A stretch of 64,000 bases of DNA, taken from NCBI RefSeq assembly GCF_900105905.1, contig NZ_FNSV01000005.1, positions 8,389,501 through 8,453,500 of the forward strand, read 5' to 3'. Shown here one piece after another: positions 42,816-51,589 of this stretch. Position 1 is the first letter of the stretch. Each line of letters opens with the position of its first letter. The notes under the pieces are model-generated. The model was not told where the DNA came from, made no database searches, and was given only the letters and a program-made list of their open reading frames with translations. Position numbers and translations under genes: made by a program. The stretch is from Rhodococcus koreensis. GTDB lineage: Bacteria > Actinomycetota > Actinomycetes > Mycobacteriales > Mycobacteriaceae.

Positions 42816-44174
42816 GTGCAGCGACGAATCATGGGAATTGAGACAGAGTTCGGTGTGACCTGCACCTTCCATGGTCACAGGCGACTGAGCCCGGACGAGG
42901 TTGCGCGCTACCTGTTCCGGCGGGTGGTGTCGTGGGGCCGGAGTTCCAACGTGTTCCTCAGGAACGGTGCCCGCCTGTATCTGGACGTCGGCTCGCACCC
43001 CGAATACGCGACAGCCGAGTGCGACAACCTCATCCAGTTGGTCAACCACGACCGGGCGGGTGAGCGCGTCCTCGAGGAGTTGCTGATCGACGCCGAGCAG
43101 CGGCTCGCCGAGGAAGGCATCGGCGGCGACATCTACCTGTTCAAGAACAACACGGACTCGGCGGGTAATTCGTACGGCTGTCACGAGAACTTCCTCGTGG
43201 CGCGGGCCGGCGAATTCTCCCGGATCTCGGACGTGCTGCTCCCGTTCCTGGTGACGCGGCAGCTGATCTGCGGCGCCGGCAAGGTACTGCAGACGCCGAA
43301 GGCGGCCACGTTCTGCCTGTCGCAGCGCGCCGAGCACATCTGGGAGGGCGTGTCCTCGGCGACCACGCGGTCGCGGCCCATCATCAACACCCGCGACGAG
43401 CCGCACGCCGACGCGGAGAAGTACCGCCGCCTGCACGTGATCGTCGGCGATTCCAACATGTCCGAGTCCACCACGATGCTGAAGGTGGGCACGGCGGCGC
43501 TCGTGCTCGAGATGATCGAGGCCGGGGTGTCGTTCCGCGACTTCGCGCTCGACAACCCGATCCGCGCCATCCGCGAGGTCAGCCACGACGTCACCGGGCG
43601 CCGCCCGGTGCGGCTCGCAGGCGGCAGGCAGGCCAGCGCCCTCGACATCCAGCGGGAGTACCACGCCCGCGCCGTCGAACACCTGCAGAACCGCGACCCC
43701 GATCCGCAGGTCACGCAGGTGGTCGACCTGTGGGGCCGCATGCTGGACGCCGTCGAGACGCAGGATTTCGCAAAGGTCGACACGGAGATCGACTGGGTGA
43801 TCAAGCGCAAGCTGTTCCAGCGCTACCAGGACCGGCACGGCTTCGAACTGGCCGACCCGAAGATCGCGCAACTCGATCTGGCGTACCACGACATCAAACG
43901 CGGTCGCGGCGTGTTCGACGTGCTGCAGCGCAAGGGTCTGGTGAAGCGGATCACCGAGGACGAGACCATCGAGGCCGCGGTGGACACTCCGCCGCAGACC
44001 ACCCGGGCGAAGCTGCGCGGCGAATTCATCACCGCCGCGCAGGAGGCCGGACGCGACTTCACGGTCGACTGGGTGCATCTCAAGCTCAACGACCAGGCCC
44101 AGCGGACCGTGCTGTGCAAAGACCCGTTCCGGTCGGTCGACGAGCGGGTGGAGCGGCTGATTGCCTCGATGTAG
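42816..44174 (+). CDS. pafA: Pup--protein ligase PafA
   Basis: PafA joins deamidated Pup through its terminal Glu to substrate lysines using ATP. The 452-residue protein is close to the mycobacterial one from QRRIMGIETEFGVTCTFHGH at the N-terminus to RTVLCKDPFR near the end. Glu9 and Glu11 sit on the Mg-binding strand. Unlike Dop it lacks the extra N-terminal loop. GTG 42816 was chosen by comparison with relatives; an ATG a few codons upstream has no support. It is separated from prcA by the antisense PAP2-kinase gene. Confidence 0.96.
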   Translation: MQRRIMGIETEFGVTCTFHGHRRLSPDEVARYLFRRVVSWGRSSNVFLRNGARLYLDVGSHPEYATAECDNLIQLVNHDRAGERVLEELLIDAEQRLAEEGIGGDIYLFKNNTDSAGNSYGCHENFLVARAGEFSRISDVLLPFLVTRQLICGAGKVLQTPKAATFCLSQRAEHIWEGVSSATTRSRPIINTRDEPHADAEKYRRLHVIVGDSNMSESTTMLKVGTAALVLEMIEAGVSFRDFALDNPIRAIREVSHDVTGRRPVRLAGGRQASALDIQREYHARAVEHLQNRDPDPQVTQVVDLWGRMLDAVETQDFAKVDTEIDWVIKRKLFQRYQDRHGFELADPKIAQLDLAYHDIKRGRGVFDVLQRKGLVKRITEDETIEAAVDTPPQTTRAKLRGEFITAAQEAGRDFTVDWVHLKLNDQAQRTVLCKDPFRSVDERVERLIASM

Positions 44175-44208
44175 CGGCGCTCGGGGAGTCCGTAACGGGC
44201 TCACCCAC

Positions 44209-44214
44209 TAGGCT
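44209..44214 (+). promoter_or_regulatory. Putative -10 hexamer of the pafBC-tat operon
   Basis: TAGGCT ends 7 bases before the pafB GTG at 44222, with no ribosome-binding site. Confidence 0.45.
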
Positions 44215-44221
44215 TCCCGGC

Positions 44222-45214
44222 GTGCCGACTTCCAAGATCGAGCGCTTGATGAACCTGGTGATCTGTTTGCTGTCCACCAGACAGTTCCTCACCGCCGAGA
44301 AGATTCGCGAGAGCGTTGCCGGGTACGCCGACTCCGCCAGCGACGAGGCGTTCAGCCGCATGTTCGAACGCGACAAGAACGAGTTGCGGGATCTCGGTGT
44401 TCCGCTCGAGACCGGGCAGGCGTCGCGGTTCTCGACGGTCGAGGGCTACCGGATCAACCGCAATGCGTACGAGCTCCCCGACATCGACCTCAGCCAGGAG
44501 GAGTCGGCGGCCGTCGCGGTGGCCGTTCAGCTGTGGGAGTCGCCGGAGTTGACGTCCGCGGCGCAGGGGGCGCTGCTCAAGCTGCGTGCGGCGGGTGTGC
44601 AGGTCGATCCGGATTCGGCGGCCACCCCGATCACGGCGGTGCCCGCCCGCACCCGCGGCTCCGAACCGGCGCTCGGCAAGCTGCTGGCGGCGGTCGACGC
44701 CGGCCGCGCCGTGCACTTCCCGCACCGCGGGGCTCTCAACGAGCCGTACACCGAACGCACCGTGGAACCGTGGGGTGTCGTCACCGCCCACGGCCGGTGG
44801 TACCTCGTCGGTCACGACGTCGACCGGGGAGCCGTCCGGACGTTCCGGCTGTCGCGGATCGGCGACGACGTGACGGAGTTCGGACCGTCGGGGGTCGTCC
44901 ACAAACCCGCGGGCGTCGACCTCAGGGACATCGTCGACCGGGTCACCGGTTCGGGTGAGGTCACCGGCACCGCCACCGTGTGGGTGGCCGAGGGCCGAGC
45001 CCAGGAACTGCGCCGACTGGCGACCACCGCGGAGGAGAAGCGGGTGAACGAGCGCAGCGGCACCGTGCTCCGGATCCCCGTCCACTCCCGGGACTGGATC
45101 GCGCGGCTGGTCGCGGGTCACGGGGCGGACGCCCTGGTCCTCGATCCGCCGGAACTACGACACGATGTGCTGACCAAGCTGAAGGACGCCGCAGGGGAAG
45201 GAGGGACGTCGTGA
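44222..45214 (+). CDS. pafB: Transcriptional regulator PafB (HTH-WYL)
   Basis: PafB with PafC activates the LexA-independent DNA-damage response of mycobacteria. The 330-residue protein has an N-terminal winged helix (about 4-70, SKIERLMNLVICLLSTRQFL and MFERDKNELRDLGVPLE), a WYL domain with the family motif as GRWYLVGHDVDRG (about 178-190), and a C-terminal WCX-like extension. GTG 44222 matches relatives. Its stop overlaps the pafC start (GTGA). Confidence 0.93.
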   Translation: MPTSKIERLMNLVICLLSTRQFLTAEKIRESVAGYADSASDEAFSRMFERDKNELRDLGVPLETGQASRFSTVEGYRINRNAYELPDIDLSQEESAAVAVAVQLWESPELTSAAQGALLKLRAAGVQVDPDSAATPITAVPARTRGSEPALGKLLAAVDAGRAVHFPHRGALNEPYTERTVEPWGVVTAHGRWYLVGHDVDRGAVRTFRLSRIGDDVTEFGPSGVVHKPAGVDLRDIVDRVTGSGEVTGTATVWVAEGRAQELRRLATTAEEKRVNERSGTVLRIPVHSRDWIARLVAGHGADALVLDPPELRHDVLTKLKDAAGEGGTS

Positions 45215-46191
45215 GCAACAGGCTGTCGTCGCGACTGTCCCGGCTCCTCAACCTGGTGCCGTATTTCATCGCGAACCCCGGGATGAGCGCCGCCGAGGCC
45301 GCCGCCGAACTGGGCGTCACCACCACACAGCTGATGTCCGACCTCAACCAGTTGTGGGTGTGCGGGCTGCCCGGCTACGGTCCCGGTGACCTCATCGACC
45401 TGTCGTTCTCCGAGGAGAGCATCGAGGTGACGTTCTCGGCGGGCATCGACCGTCCGCTGCGGTTGACGTCCACCGAGGCGACCGCCCTGCTGATTGCCCT
45501 GCGTTCGCTGGTGGAGTTGCCGGGCATGGTCGACCCGTCCGCCGCGCACAGTGCGATCGCGAAGATCGAGAACGCCGCGGGCACCGCGGCGGCCCGTGCG
45601 GCGGTGACGCCGGCGTCCGAGCGGGACGCGGTGGAGGACGTGCCGGAAGATCCCATCGCCGCCGCGGTGCGATCCGCACTCCATCGCCGGCGGGCCCTCC
45701 ACTTGACGTACTACTCGGCGTCCCGGGACCGGGTCACCGAGCGCACTGTGGACCCGGTGCGGATCGTGCTGGTCGACAATCACAGCTATCTGCAGGCGTG
45801 GTGCCGGCAGGCCGAGGGGGTCCGGCTGTTCCGCCTCGACCGGATCGACGCCGCCACCGAACTGGACGAGCCGTCCACCCCGCCGGCGCAGGCGCTCGTG
45901 CGAGACTCCAACCTGGAGTTGTTCAGCGGCGACGCATCCCTTCCCCAGGCACGGTTGCACATCCGCGCCGACTGTGTGTGGGTGCTCGACTACTACCCGA
46001 TGGATGTCGCCACGGTCGCCGCCGACGGTTCGGTCGAGGCGACCATGAGTTACGGGGCGCTGGAGTGGATGGCCCGGCTCGTGCTCGGGTTCGGTTCCGG
46101 AATCACCGTGCTCGAACCACCCGCTCTGGTCGACGAGGTGCGCCGCCGGGCCGTGGAGGCGCTGTCCGCGTACGAGGCTGTCGAGGCATGA
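45211..46191 (+). CDS. pafC: Transcriptional regulator PafC (HTH-WYL)
   Basis: Partner of PafB, 326 residues, same HTH-WYL-WCX plan: N-terminal LSRLLNLVPYFIANPGMSAA and AAELGVTTTQLMSDL, then a degenerate WYL motif in HSYLQAWCRQAEG (about 193-205), and the C-terminal domain. GTG 45211 overlaps the pafB stop, and its own stop overlaps the ATG of the next gene, so the operon is continuous. The known role is with PafB in DNA-damage gene activation, not in pupylation itself. Confidence 0.92.
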   Translation: MSNRLSSRLSRLLNLVPYFIANPGMSAAEAAAELGVTTTQLMSDLNQLWVCGLPGYGPGDLIDLSFSEESIEVTFSAGIDRPLRLTSTEATALLIALRSLVELPGMVDPSAAHSAIAKIENAAGTAAARAAVTPASERDAVEDVPEDPIAAAVRSALHRRRALHLTYYSASRDRVTERTVDPVRIVLVDNHSYLQAWCRQAEGVRLFRLDRIDAATELDEPSTPPAQALVRDSNLELFSGDASLPQARLHIRADCVWVLDYYPMDVATVAADGSVEATMSYGALEWMARLVLGFGSGITVLEPPALVDEVRRRAVEALSAYEAVEA

Positions 46192-47252
46192 CCGGTGCCG
46201 CGCGTCCGCTGCGGATCAGTGTGTTCGGGGCGGGCAGCATCGGGTGCTATCTCGGGGGCCGGCTCGCCGCAGCCGGCGCCGAGGTGACCCTGATCGGCCG
46301 GGAGCGGGTCGGGACCGAGATCCGTGACCACGGGTTGCGGCTGACGGACCTGCACGGATCGGACATCCGCGTCGGTGCCCCCGACATCGCCTTCGACACC
46401 GGGGCCGCGTCGGCGGCCACCGCCGATCTCGTCGTCGTGTCGGTGAAGTCGGCGGGGACACCGGAGGCGGGTGCCACACTCGCGTCGGCGATCGGCCCCG
46501 GCACCGTCGTGGTCAGCGCCCAGAACGGGCTGGGCAACGCGGACACCCTGCGCGCCGCACTCCCGGAGCAGGTCGTACTCGCGGCGATGGTGCCGTTCAA
46601 CGTGGTGCACCGCGGCGACGGGCACTTTCACCAGGGTTCCGAGGGCGACCTCGAGATCGAGCAGCATCCGGCGGTGCGCGCATTCGCGCCGGTGTTCGAC
46701 GACGCCGGACTGCCGCTGCACGCCCATGAGGACTTCCGTTCGGTGCAGTGGGCGAAGCTGCTGCTCAACCTGAACAACCCGGTCAACGCCCTGTCCGGTC
46801 TGCCGCTCCGCGAGGAGTTGTCGTGGCGGCCGTTCCGCCGGGCCCTCGCCTTGGCGCAGCGGGAAGCCCTCGCACTGCTGGCCGCCCGCGGTATCGCTGT
46901 CGCCAAGCTCACACCGCTGCCGCCGCAGTGGATTCCCCGGTTGCTGACCGTCCCGGACGGAGTGTTCCGGGTGGCGGGTAGTCGGATGCTGGCCATCGAC
47001 CCGCACGCGCGGTCGTCGATGTGGGACGACCTCGAGGCGGGCAGGCGCACCGAAGTGGACTGGATCAGTGGGGAGATCGTGCGCCTGGCGGAGGCGTCGG
47101 GGACGGCCGCGCCGGTGAACGCGAGGCTGGTCGCACTGATCCGCGAGGCCGAGGCGGGCGGGAACCGGCAGTGGTCCGGGGACGCTTTGCTCGCCGATCT
47201 GCGCTCACAGCGGGGACCCAGGAAACCGGCAGGGAAACGGCAGCGCAACTAG
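46188..47252 (+). CDS. 2-dehydropantoate 2-reductase (PanE/ApbA family)
   Basis: A 354-residue ketopantoate-reductase-like NAD(P)-dependent oxidoreductase. The Rossmann opening is ISVFGAGSIGCYLGGRLAAA (about residues 9-28), with VVVSVKSAGTPEAG and VVSAQNGLGNADTLRA, then a C-terminal helical domain with WAKLLLNLNNPVNALSG. True PanE makes pantoate for coenzyme A; paralogues act on other keto acids, and this one is not near pan genes. It is coupled to pafC by an ATGA overlap and precedes tatA by 72 bases. Confidence 0.85.
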   Translation: MTGAARPLRISVFGAGSIGCYLGGRLAAAGAEVTLIGRERVGTEIRDHGLRLTDLHGSDIRVGAPDIAFDTGAASAATADLVVVSVKSAGTPEAGATLASAIGPGTVVVSAQNGLGNADTLRAALPEQVVLAAMVPFNVVHRGDGHFHQGSEGDLEIEQHPAVRAFAPVFDDAGLPLHAHEDFRSVQWAKLLLNLNNPVNALSGLPLREELSWRPFRRALALAQREALALLAARGIAVAKLTPLPPQWIPRLLTVPDGVFRVAGSRMLAIDPHARSSMWDDLEAGRRTEVDWISGEIVRLAEASGTAAPVNARLVALIREAEAGGNRQWSGDALLADLRSQRGPRKPAGKRQRN

Positions 47253-47324
47253 CCGGTTTCGACCGAACCGGTGCCGTGTATGTCCGGTAGCATCAGGGTC
47301 ACCTGATCTTTTGGAGGTTTCATC

Positions 47325-47621
47325 ATGGGAGCCATGAGCCCCTGGCACTGGGCCATCGTCGCGCTGGTCGTCGTCATCCTGTTCGGTTCCAAGAAGCTGC
47401 CCGACGCGGCTCGTGGACTCGGCCGTTCGCTCCGCATCTTCAAGAGCGAGGTCAAGGAGATGCAGAACGACAACAGCACGCCGGCGCCCACCGCGCAGAG
47501 TGCGCCCCCCGCGCAGAGCGCGCCCGCCGAGCTGCCCGTGGCGGACACCACCACCGCACCGGTCACTCCTCCGGCGCCGGTGCAGCCGCAGTCGCAGCAC
47601 ACCGAGCCCAAGTCGGCGTAG
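47325..47621 (+). CDS. tatA: Sec-independent translocase subunit TatA
   Basis: A 98-residue TatA. One N-terminal membrane helix (WHWAIVALVVVILFGSKKLP) is followed by the amphipathic helix LPDAARGLGRSLRIFKSEV, with the FGSKKLP hinge. The C-terminal half is Pro/Ala/Gln-rich. It oligomerises to let folded twin-Arg substrates through the membrane. ATG 47325 has GGAGG 7 bases upstream, so it is not leaderless. A hairpin separates it from tatC. Confidence 0.96.
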   Translation: MGAMSPWHWAIVALVVVILFGSKKLPDAARGLGRSLRIFKSEVKEMQNDNSTPAPTAQSAPPAQSAPAELPVADTTTAPVTPPAPVQPQSQHTEPKSA

Positions 47622-47635
47622 CCCGAGCCGCCTGA

Positions 47636-47663
47636 CAACCGGGGTGACTCTTCACCCCGGTTG
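47636..47663 (+). terminator. Hairpin between tatA and tatC (terminator or attenuator)
   Basis: Arms 47636-47647 and 47652-47663 are perfect 12-bp complements with a 4-base loop. With no U tract and tatC starting 30 bases downstream on the same strand, it may only partly stop transcription, giving more tatA than tatC, or stabilise the tatA message. Confidence 0.6.
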
Positions 47664-47692
47664 ACTGCTGACCAAGACTAGGGCGAACAACA

Positions 47693-48733
47693 GTGCGAAT
47701 TCCGTTCGATCCGCGCCACAGCAAGCGGAGGACCAACCCCGACGGCACGATGTCGTTGGTCGATCACCTCTACGAGCTGCGCACGCGACTGCTCCTGTCG
47801 GTGCTGGCCATCGTGGTCACCACCGCGGTGGGCTTCTTCTGGTACTCCCACGAGATCTTCGGCATCGAGAGTCTCGGCGAACTCCTGCGTGGGCCGTACT
47901 GTTCGCTGCCGGAGTCGAGTCGCGCCGACCTGAGCCACGACGGGTCGTGCCGACTCCTCGCGACCGGACCGTTCGAGCAGTTCATGCTCCGCTTCAAAGT
48001 CGCGTTCACGGCGGGCGTCGTCCTCGCCTGCCCCATCTGGCTGTACCAGCTGTGGGCGTTCATCACCCCCGGCTTGTACGCGAAGGAACGCCGCTACGCG
48101 ATCGGCTTCGTGGTGTCCGGCGCGGCGCTGTTCATGGCCGGCGCCGTTCTGGCGTACGTGGTCGTCGCGAAGGCCCTGCATTTCCTGCTGACGATCGGCG
48201 ACAACGTCCAGATCACCGCACTCGGCGGCGCGGAGTACTTCGGGTTCATCATCAACCTGCTGATCATCTTCGGCGTCAGCTTCGAGATCCCGCTGCTCAT
48301 CGTCGCCCTGAACTTCGTCGGCATCCTGTCCTACGCGAAGCTCAAGGCGTGGCGCCGCGGCCTGATCTTCGCCCTCTTCGTGTTCGCCGCGATCGCCACA
48401 CCCGGTCAGGACCCGTTCTCGATGCTCGCGCTCGCGTTTGCGTTGACGCTGCTGTTCGAGATCGCCGTGCAGATCGCCCGCGTCAACGACCGCCGCAAGG
48501 CTCGTCGCACGGAGCAGGAGTGGGGTGCCCTCGACGACGACGAGGCGTCGACGATCGCGTCGCCGTCGGACCTGAACGAGTCGTTCGACGTGGCCGCCAC
48601 CGCGGTCCCCGAGCCCGCGGGCCGGTTCCGTCGTTCCCGCAAGTCCGGGAAGTCCGGTGCTGCGAACAAGAACGACGACGCGAGCACGACCGGCAGCAAC
48701 ACACCGGGTCAGGACTTCTCCGACACCCTGTGA
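47693..48733 (+). CDS. tatC: Sec-independent translocase subunit TatC
   Basis: A 346-residue receptor subunit of the Tat system with six predicted membrane helices in residues 25-260. Family blocks are MSLVDHLYELRTRLL at the N-terminus, PIWLYQLWAFITPGLYAKER and FGVSFEIPLLIVAL. The C-terminal 80 residues are a charged, disordered cytosolic tail. Start GTG 47693; no TatB is present nearby, as is common since actinobacterial tatB sits elsewhere. Confidence 0.95.
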   Translation: MRIPFDPRHSKRRTNPDGTMSLVDHLYELRTRLLLSVLAIVVTTAVGFFWYSHEIFGIESLGELLRGPYCSLPESSRADLSHDGSCRLLATGPFEQFMLRFKVAFTAGVVLACPIWLYQLWAFITPGLYAKERRYAIGFVVSGAALFMAGAVLAYVVVAKALHFLLTIGDNVQITALGGAEYFGFIINLLIIFGVSFEIPLLIVALNFVGILSYAKLKAWRRGLIFALFVFAAIATPGQDPFSMLALAFALTLLFEIAVQIARVNDRRKARRTEQEWGALDDDEASTIASPSDLNESFDVAATAVPEPAGRFRRSRKSGKSGAANKNDDASTTGSNTPGQDFSDTL

Positions 48734-48745
48734 CAATCTGACGGG

Positions 48746-51487
48746 GTGGCAGTGACAACAGGTGACAGGACCGGCGGCACCGAACTCGATGTGTTCTCGG
48801 CGCAGCTCGGTTTCGTGCTCGACCCCTTCCAGATCAACGCCTGCCGCGCGCTCGAGGGCGGCCACGGCGTCCTCGTCTGCGCCCCGACCGGCGCGGGAAA
48901 GACGGTGGTCGGCGAATTCGCCGTGCACCTGGCGCTCGCGGCCGGTCGCAAGTGCTTCTACACCACACCGATCAAGGCGCTGAGCAATCAGAAGTACGCG
49001 GAACTGGTGCGACGCTACGGCAAGGACACCGTCGGGCTGCTGACCGGAGATTCGAGCATCAACTCGGACGCCCCGGTGGTCGTGATGACCACCGAGGTGT
49101 TGCGGAACATGCTGTACGCCGATTCCGCCGCGCTGCGCGGGTTGTCGCACGTCGTCATGGACGAGGTGCACTTCCTGGCCGACCGGTTCCGTGGGGCGGT
49201 GTGGGAAGAGGTGATCCTGCACCTGTCCGAGGACGTCCGGCTCGTCAGTCTGTCGGCGACCGTCAGCAACGCCGAGGAGTTCGGTGCGTGGATGGAGACG
49301 GTGCGCGGCGACACCACCGTGGTGGTCGACGAGAACCGCCCGATCCCGCTGTGGCAGCACATCATGGTCGGAAAGCGGCTGTTCGACCTGTTCGACACGA
49401 GGGCGCGCAGCGGGGACGTCCGCAAGGATCTGGTGGTCGACCAGGATCTGGTGCGTCACGTCAAGCAGCGGCAGGCCCTCGAACGGGCCGACTCGTGGGA
49501 GTCGCGGGGCAGGGGACGACGCGGCGGCGGCCGCGGGTACTCCAGCGATTTCCGGCCGCTGCCTCGGCCGGAAGTGATCTCCCGCCTCGACGACGAGGGG
49601 CTCCTCCCGGCGATCACGTTCATCTTCAGCCGGGCCGGGTGCGACGCCGCGCTGGCCCAGTGCCTGCGATCCCGACTCGATCTGACGACGCCGGAGCAGG
49701 TCGCCGAGATCCGGACCATCGTCGACGCCCACACCGGCGAACTGCCGAAGGCCGATCTGGAGGTCCTCGGGTACTGGGAATGGCGCAAGGCGCTCGAACG
49801 TGGCCTCGCCGCGCACCACGCGGGGATGTTGCCCGCGTTCCGGCAGACGGTAGAGGAGTTGTTCGTCAAGGGACTGGTCCGGGCCGTGTTCGCCACCGAG
49901 ACGCTGGCGCTCGGCATCAACATGCCCGCCCGCACCGTCGTCCTCGAACGCCTCGTCAAGTACAACGGCGAGGCCCACGCCGAACTCACCCCTGGGGAGT
50001 ACACCCAGCTCACGGGCCGGGCGGGACGTCGTGGCATCGACGTCGAGGGTCACGCGGTGGTCCTGTGGCAGCCCGGGGTGGAACCGGTGGACGTCGCCGG
50101 GCTGGCGTCCACCCGCACGTTCCCGCTGCGCAGTTCGTTCCGTCCCGGCTACAACATGACGATCAACCTGGTCGACCGCATGGGTGCGGCGGAATCGCGG
50201 GCCCTGCTCGAGCGGTCGTTCGCCCAGTTCCAGGCCGACCGGTCGGTGGTCGGCCTGACGCGCGGCATCGAACGCAACGAGGCCGCGCTCACCACGCTCA
50301 GCGAACGGCTCGGCGGCGAGGACGGCGAGTACTTCGAGTACGCGCGGCTGCGGGAGGAACTGAGCAGCCGGGAACGATCGCTCGAACGCGCAGGCCGGAC
50401 CGAACGCCGGGACGCCGCCGTCGCGTCGCTCGTCGCCCTGCGGCGCGGCGACGTGATCGCGATCCCCGTGGGACGGCACTCCGGTCTGGCGGTGGTGCTG
50501 GAACCGGACCGGGATCCGACGGACCCGAAGCCGTTGATCCTCACCGAGGCGAAGTGGGCGGGCCGGGTGTCGGCGGGCGACTTCCCCGAGCCGGCACGGT
50601 CTTTGGGATCGATGCGGTTGCCGCGACGCTTCGATCACCACACGGCCCGGGTGCGACGCGATCTGGCATCGGCGTTGCGCAGCACCGGAATCGTCTCCCC
50701 GGGCCGGCGGAAGCGGAAGAAGTCGGGTGCGGCCGGAGACGACGCCGAGATCGCGCGGCTGCGGCGCGCGATCCGGCAGCATCCGTGCCACAGCTGGCCC
50801 GACCGCGAGCAGCTGAGCCGGATCGGTGAGCGCTACAACCGGCTGGCCCGCGAGACGGAGACGATGCGGCAGAAGGTCGCCGCCACGACGAACTCGTTGG
50901 CGCGCACGTTCGATCGGATCCTGTCGCTGCTCGCCGAGCGCGACTACGTCTCGGCGGGTGAGCACCCCGATGCCACCGAGCACGGCACCCGGTTGAGCCG
51001 GATCTATTGCGAGAGCGACCTCTTGGTGGCCGAGTGCCTCAGGCAGGGTGTGTGGAAGGGGCTCGGGCCCGCGGAACTCGCCGCCGTCGCGTCCGCCGTG
51101 ATCTTCGAATCGCGCCGCGAGGGGGACACGGTCGAGAGCGGCGGTCCGGGAGCGCTGCGGCACGCCCTCGACGAGACCGTGCGGGTGTGGCGGGAACTGC
51201 GGGCGGACGAGATTCGGCACAAGCTGCCGCCCACCCGTGAACCGGACTTCGGCTTCGCCGCCGCGATCTACCACTGGGCCAGCGACAATTCGCTCGTCGA
51301 GGCGCTGATCGCGGCGGGAGACCAGGGGCGCGCGCTGTCCGCCGGCGACTTCGTGCGGTGGTGCCGACAGGTGATCGACCTCCTCGAGCAGGTCCGTTCG
51401 ACGTCGCCCGATCCGGAGGTCGGCAAGGCGGCGAGTCGTGCGGTCGCGGCGATCCGTCGCGGCGTCGTCGCCGTGGATGCTGCGTGA
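48746..51487 (+). CDS. helY: DEAD/DEAH-box helicase HelY (Ski2-like)
   Basis: A 913-residue superfamily 2 helicase. Motif I APTGAGKT (about residues 47-54), motif II DEVH in VVMDEVHFLADRF, motif III SAT, and motif VI QLTGRAGRRGID are intact; the C-terminal DSHCT-like part runs to the end. The Arg/Gly-rich insert around 250-265 (RGRGRRGGGRGY) may bind RNA. It is the counterpart of mycobacterial HelY downstream of tatAC; the physiological role is unclear. GTG 48746, 12 bases after tatC, suggests operon membership. Confidence 0.93.
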   Translation: MAVTTGDRTGGTELDVFSAQLGFVLDPFQINACRALEGGHGVLVCAPTGAGKTVVGEFAVHLALAAGRKCFYTTPIKALSNQKYAELVRRYGKDTVGLLTGDSSINSDAPVVVMTTEVLRNMLYADSAALRGLSHVVMDEVHFLADRFRGAVWEEVILHLSEDVRLVSLSATVSNAEEFGAWMETVRGDTTVVVDENRPIPLWQHIMVGKRLFDLFDTRARSGDVRKDLVVDQDLVRHVKQRQALERADSWESRGRGRRGGGRGYSSDFRPLPRPEVISRLDDEGLLPAITFIFSRAGCDAALAQCLRSRLDLTTPEQVAEIRTIVDAHTGELPKADLEVLGYWEWRKALERGLAAHHAGMLPAFRQTVEELFVKGLVRAVFATETLALGINMPARTVVLERLVKYNGEAHAELTPGEYTQLTGRAGRRGIDVEGHAVVLWQPGVEPVDVAGLASTRTFPLRSSFRPGYNMTINLVDRMGAAESRALLERSFAQFQADRSVVGLTRGIERNEAALTTLSERLGGEDGEYFEYARLREELSSRERSLERAGRTERRDAAVASLVALRRGDVIAIPVGRHSGLAVVLEPDRDPTDPKPLILTEAKWAGRVSAGDFPEPARSLGSMRLPRRFDHHTARVRRDLASALRSTGIVSPGRRKRKKSGAAGDDAEIARLRRAIRQHPCHSWPDREQLSRIGERYNRLARETETMRQKVAATTNSLARTFDRILSLLAERDYVSAGEHPDATEHGTRLSRIYCESDLLVAECLRQGVWKGLGPAELAAVASAVIFESRREGDTVESGGPGALRHALDETVRVWRELRADEIRHKLPPTREPDFGFAAAIYHWASDNSLVEALIAAGDQGRALSAGDFVRWCRQVIDLLEQVRSTSPDPEVGKAASRAVAAIRRGVVAVDAA

Positions 51488-51589
51488 CCCGACGCCGTGT
51501 GGTTGGATTCGCACGCCGTCCGAGGGCCCGAATCCGATGGTGGGGCGTTACGGTAGGTACAAAACTTGACACGTGAGCGGGAGGCGACG

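Noticed and set aside
47678..51514. A 1278-codon minus-strand open frame opposite tatC and helY
   Set aside because: Antisense to two clear genes and without motifs; a shadow frame.
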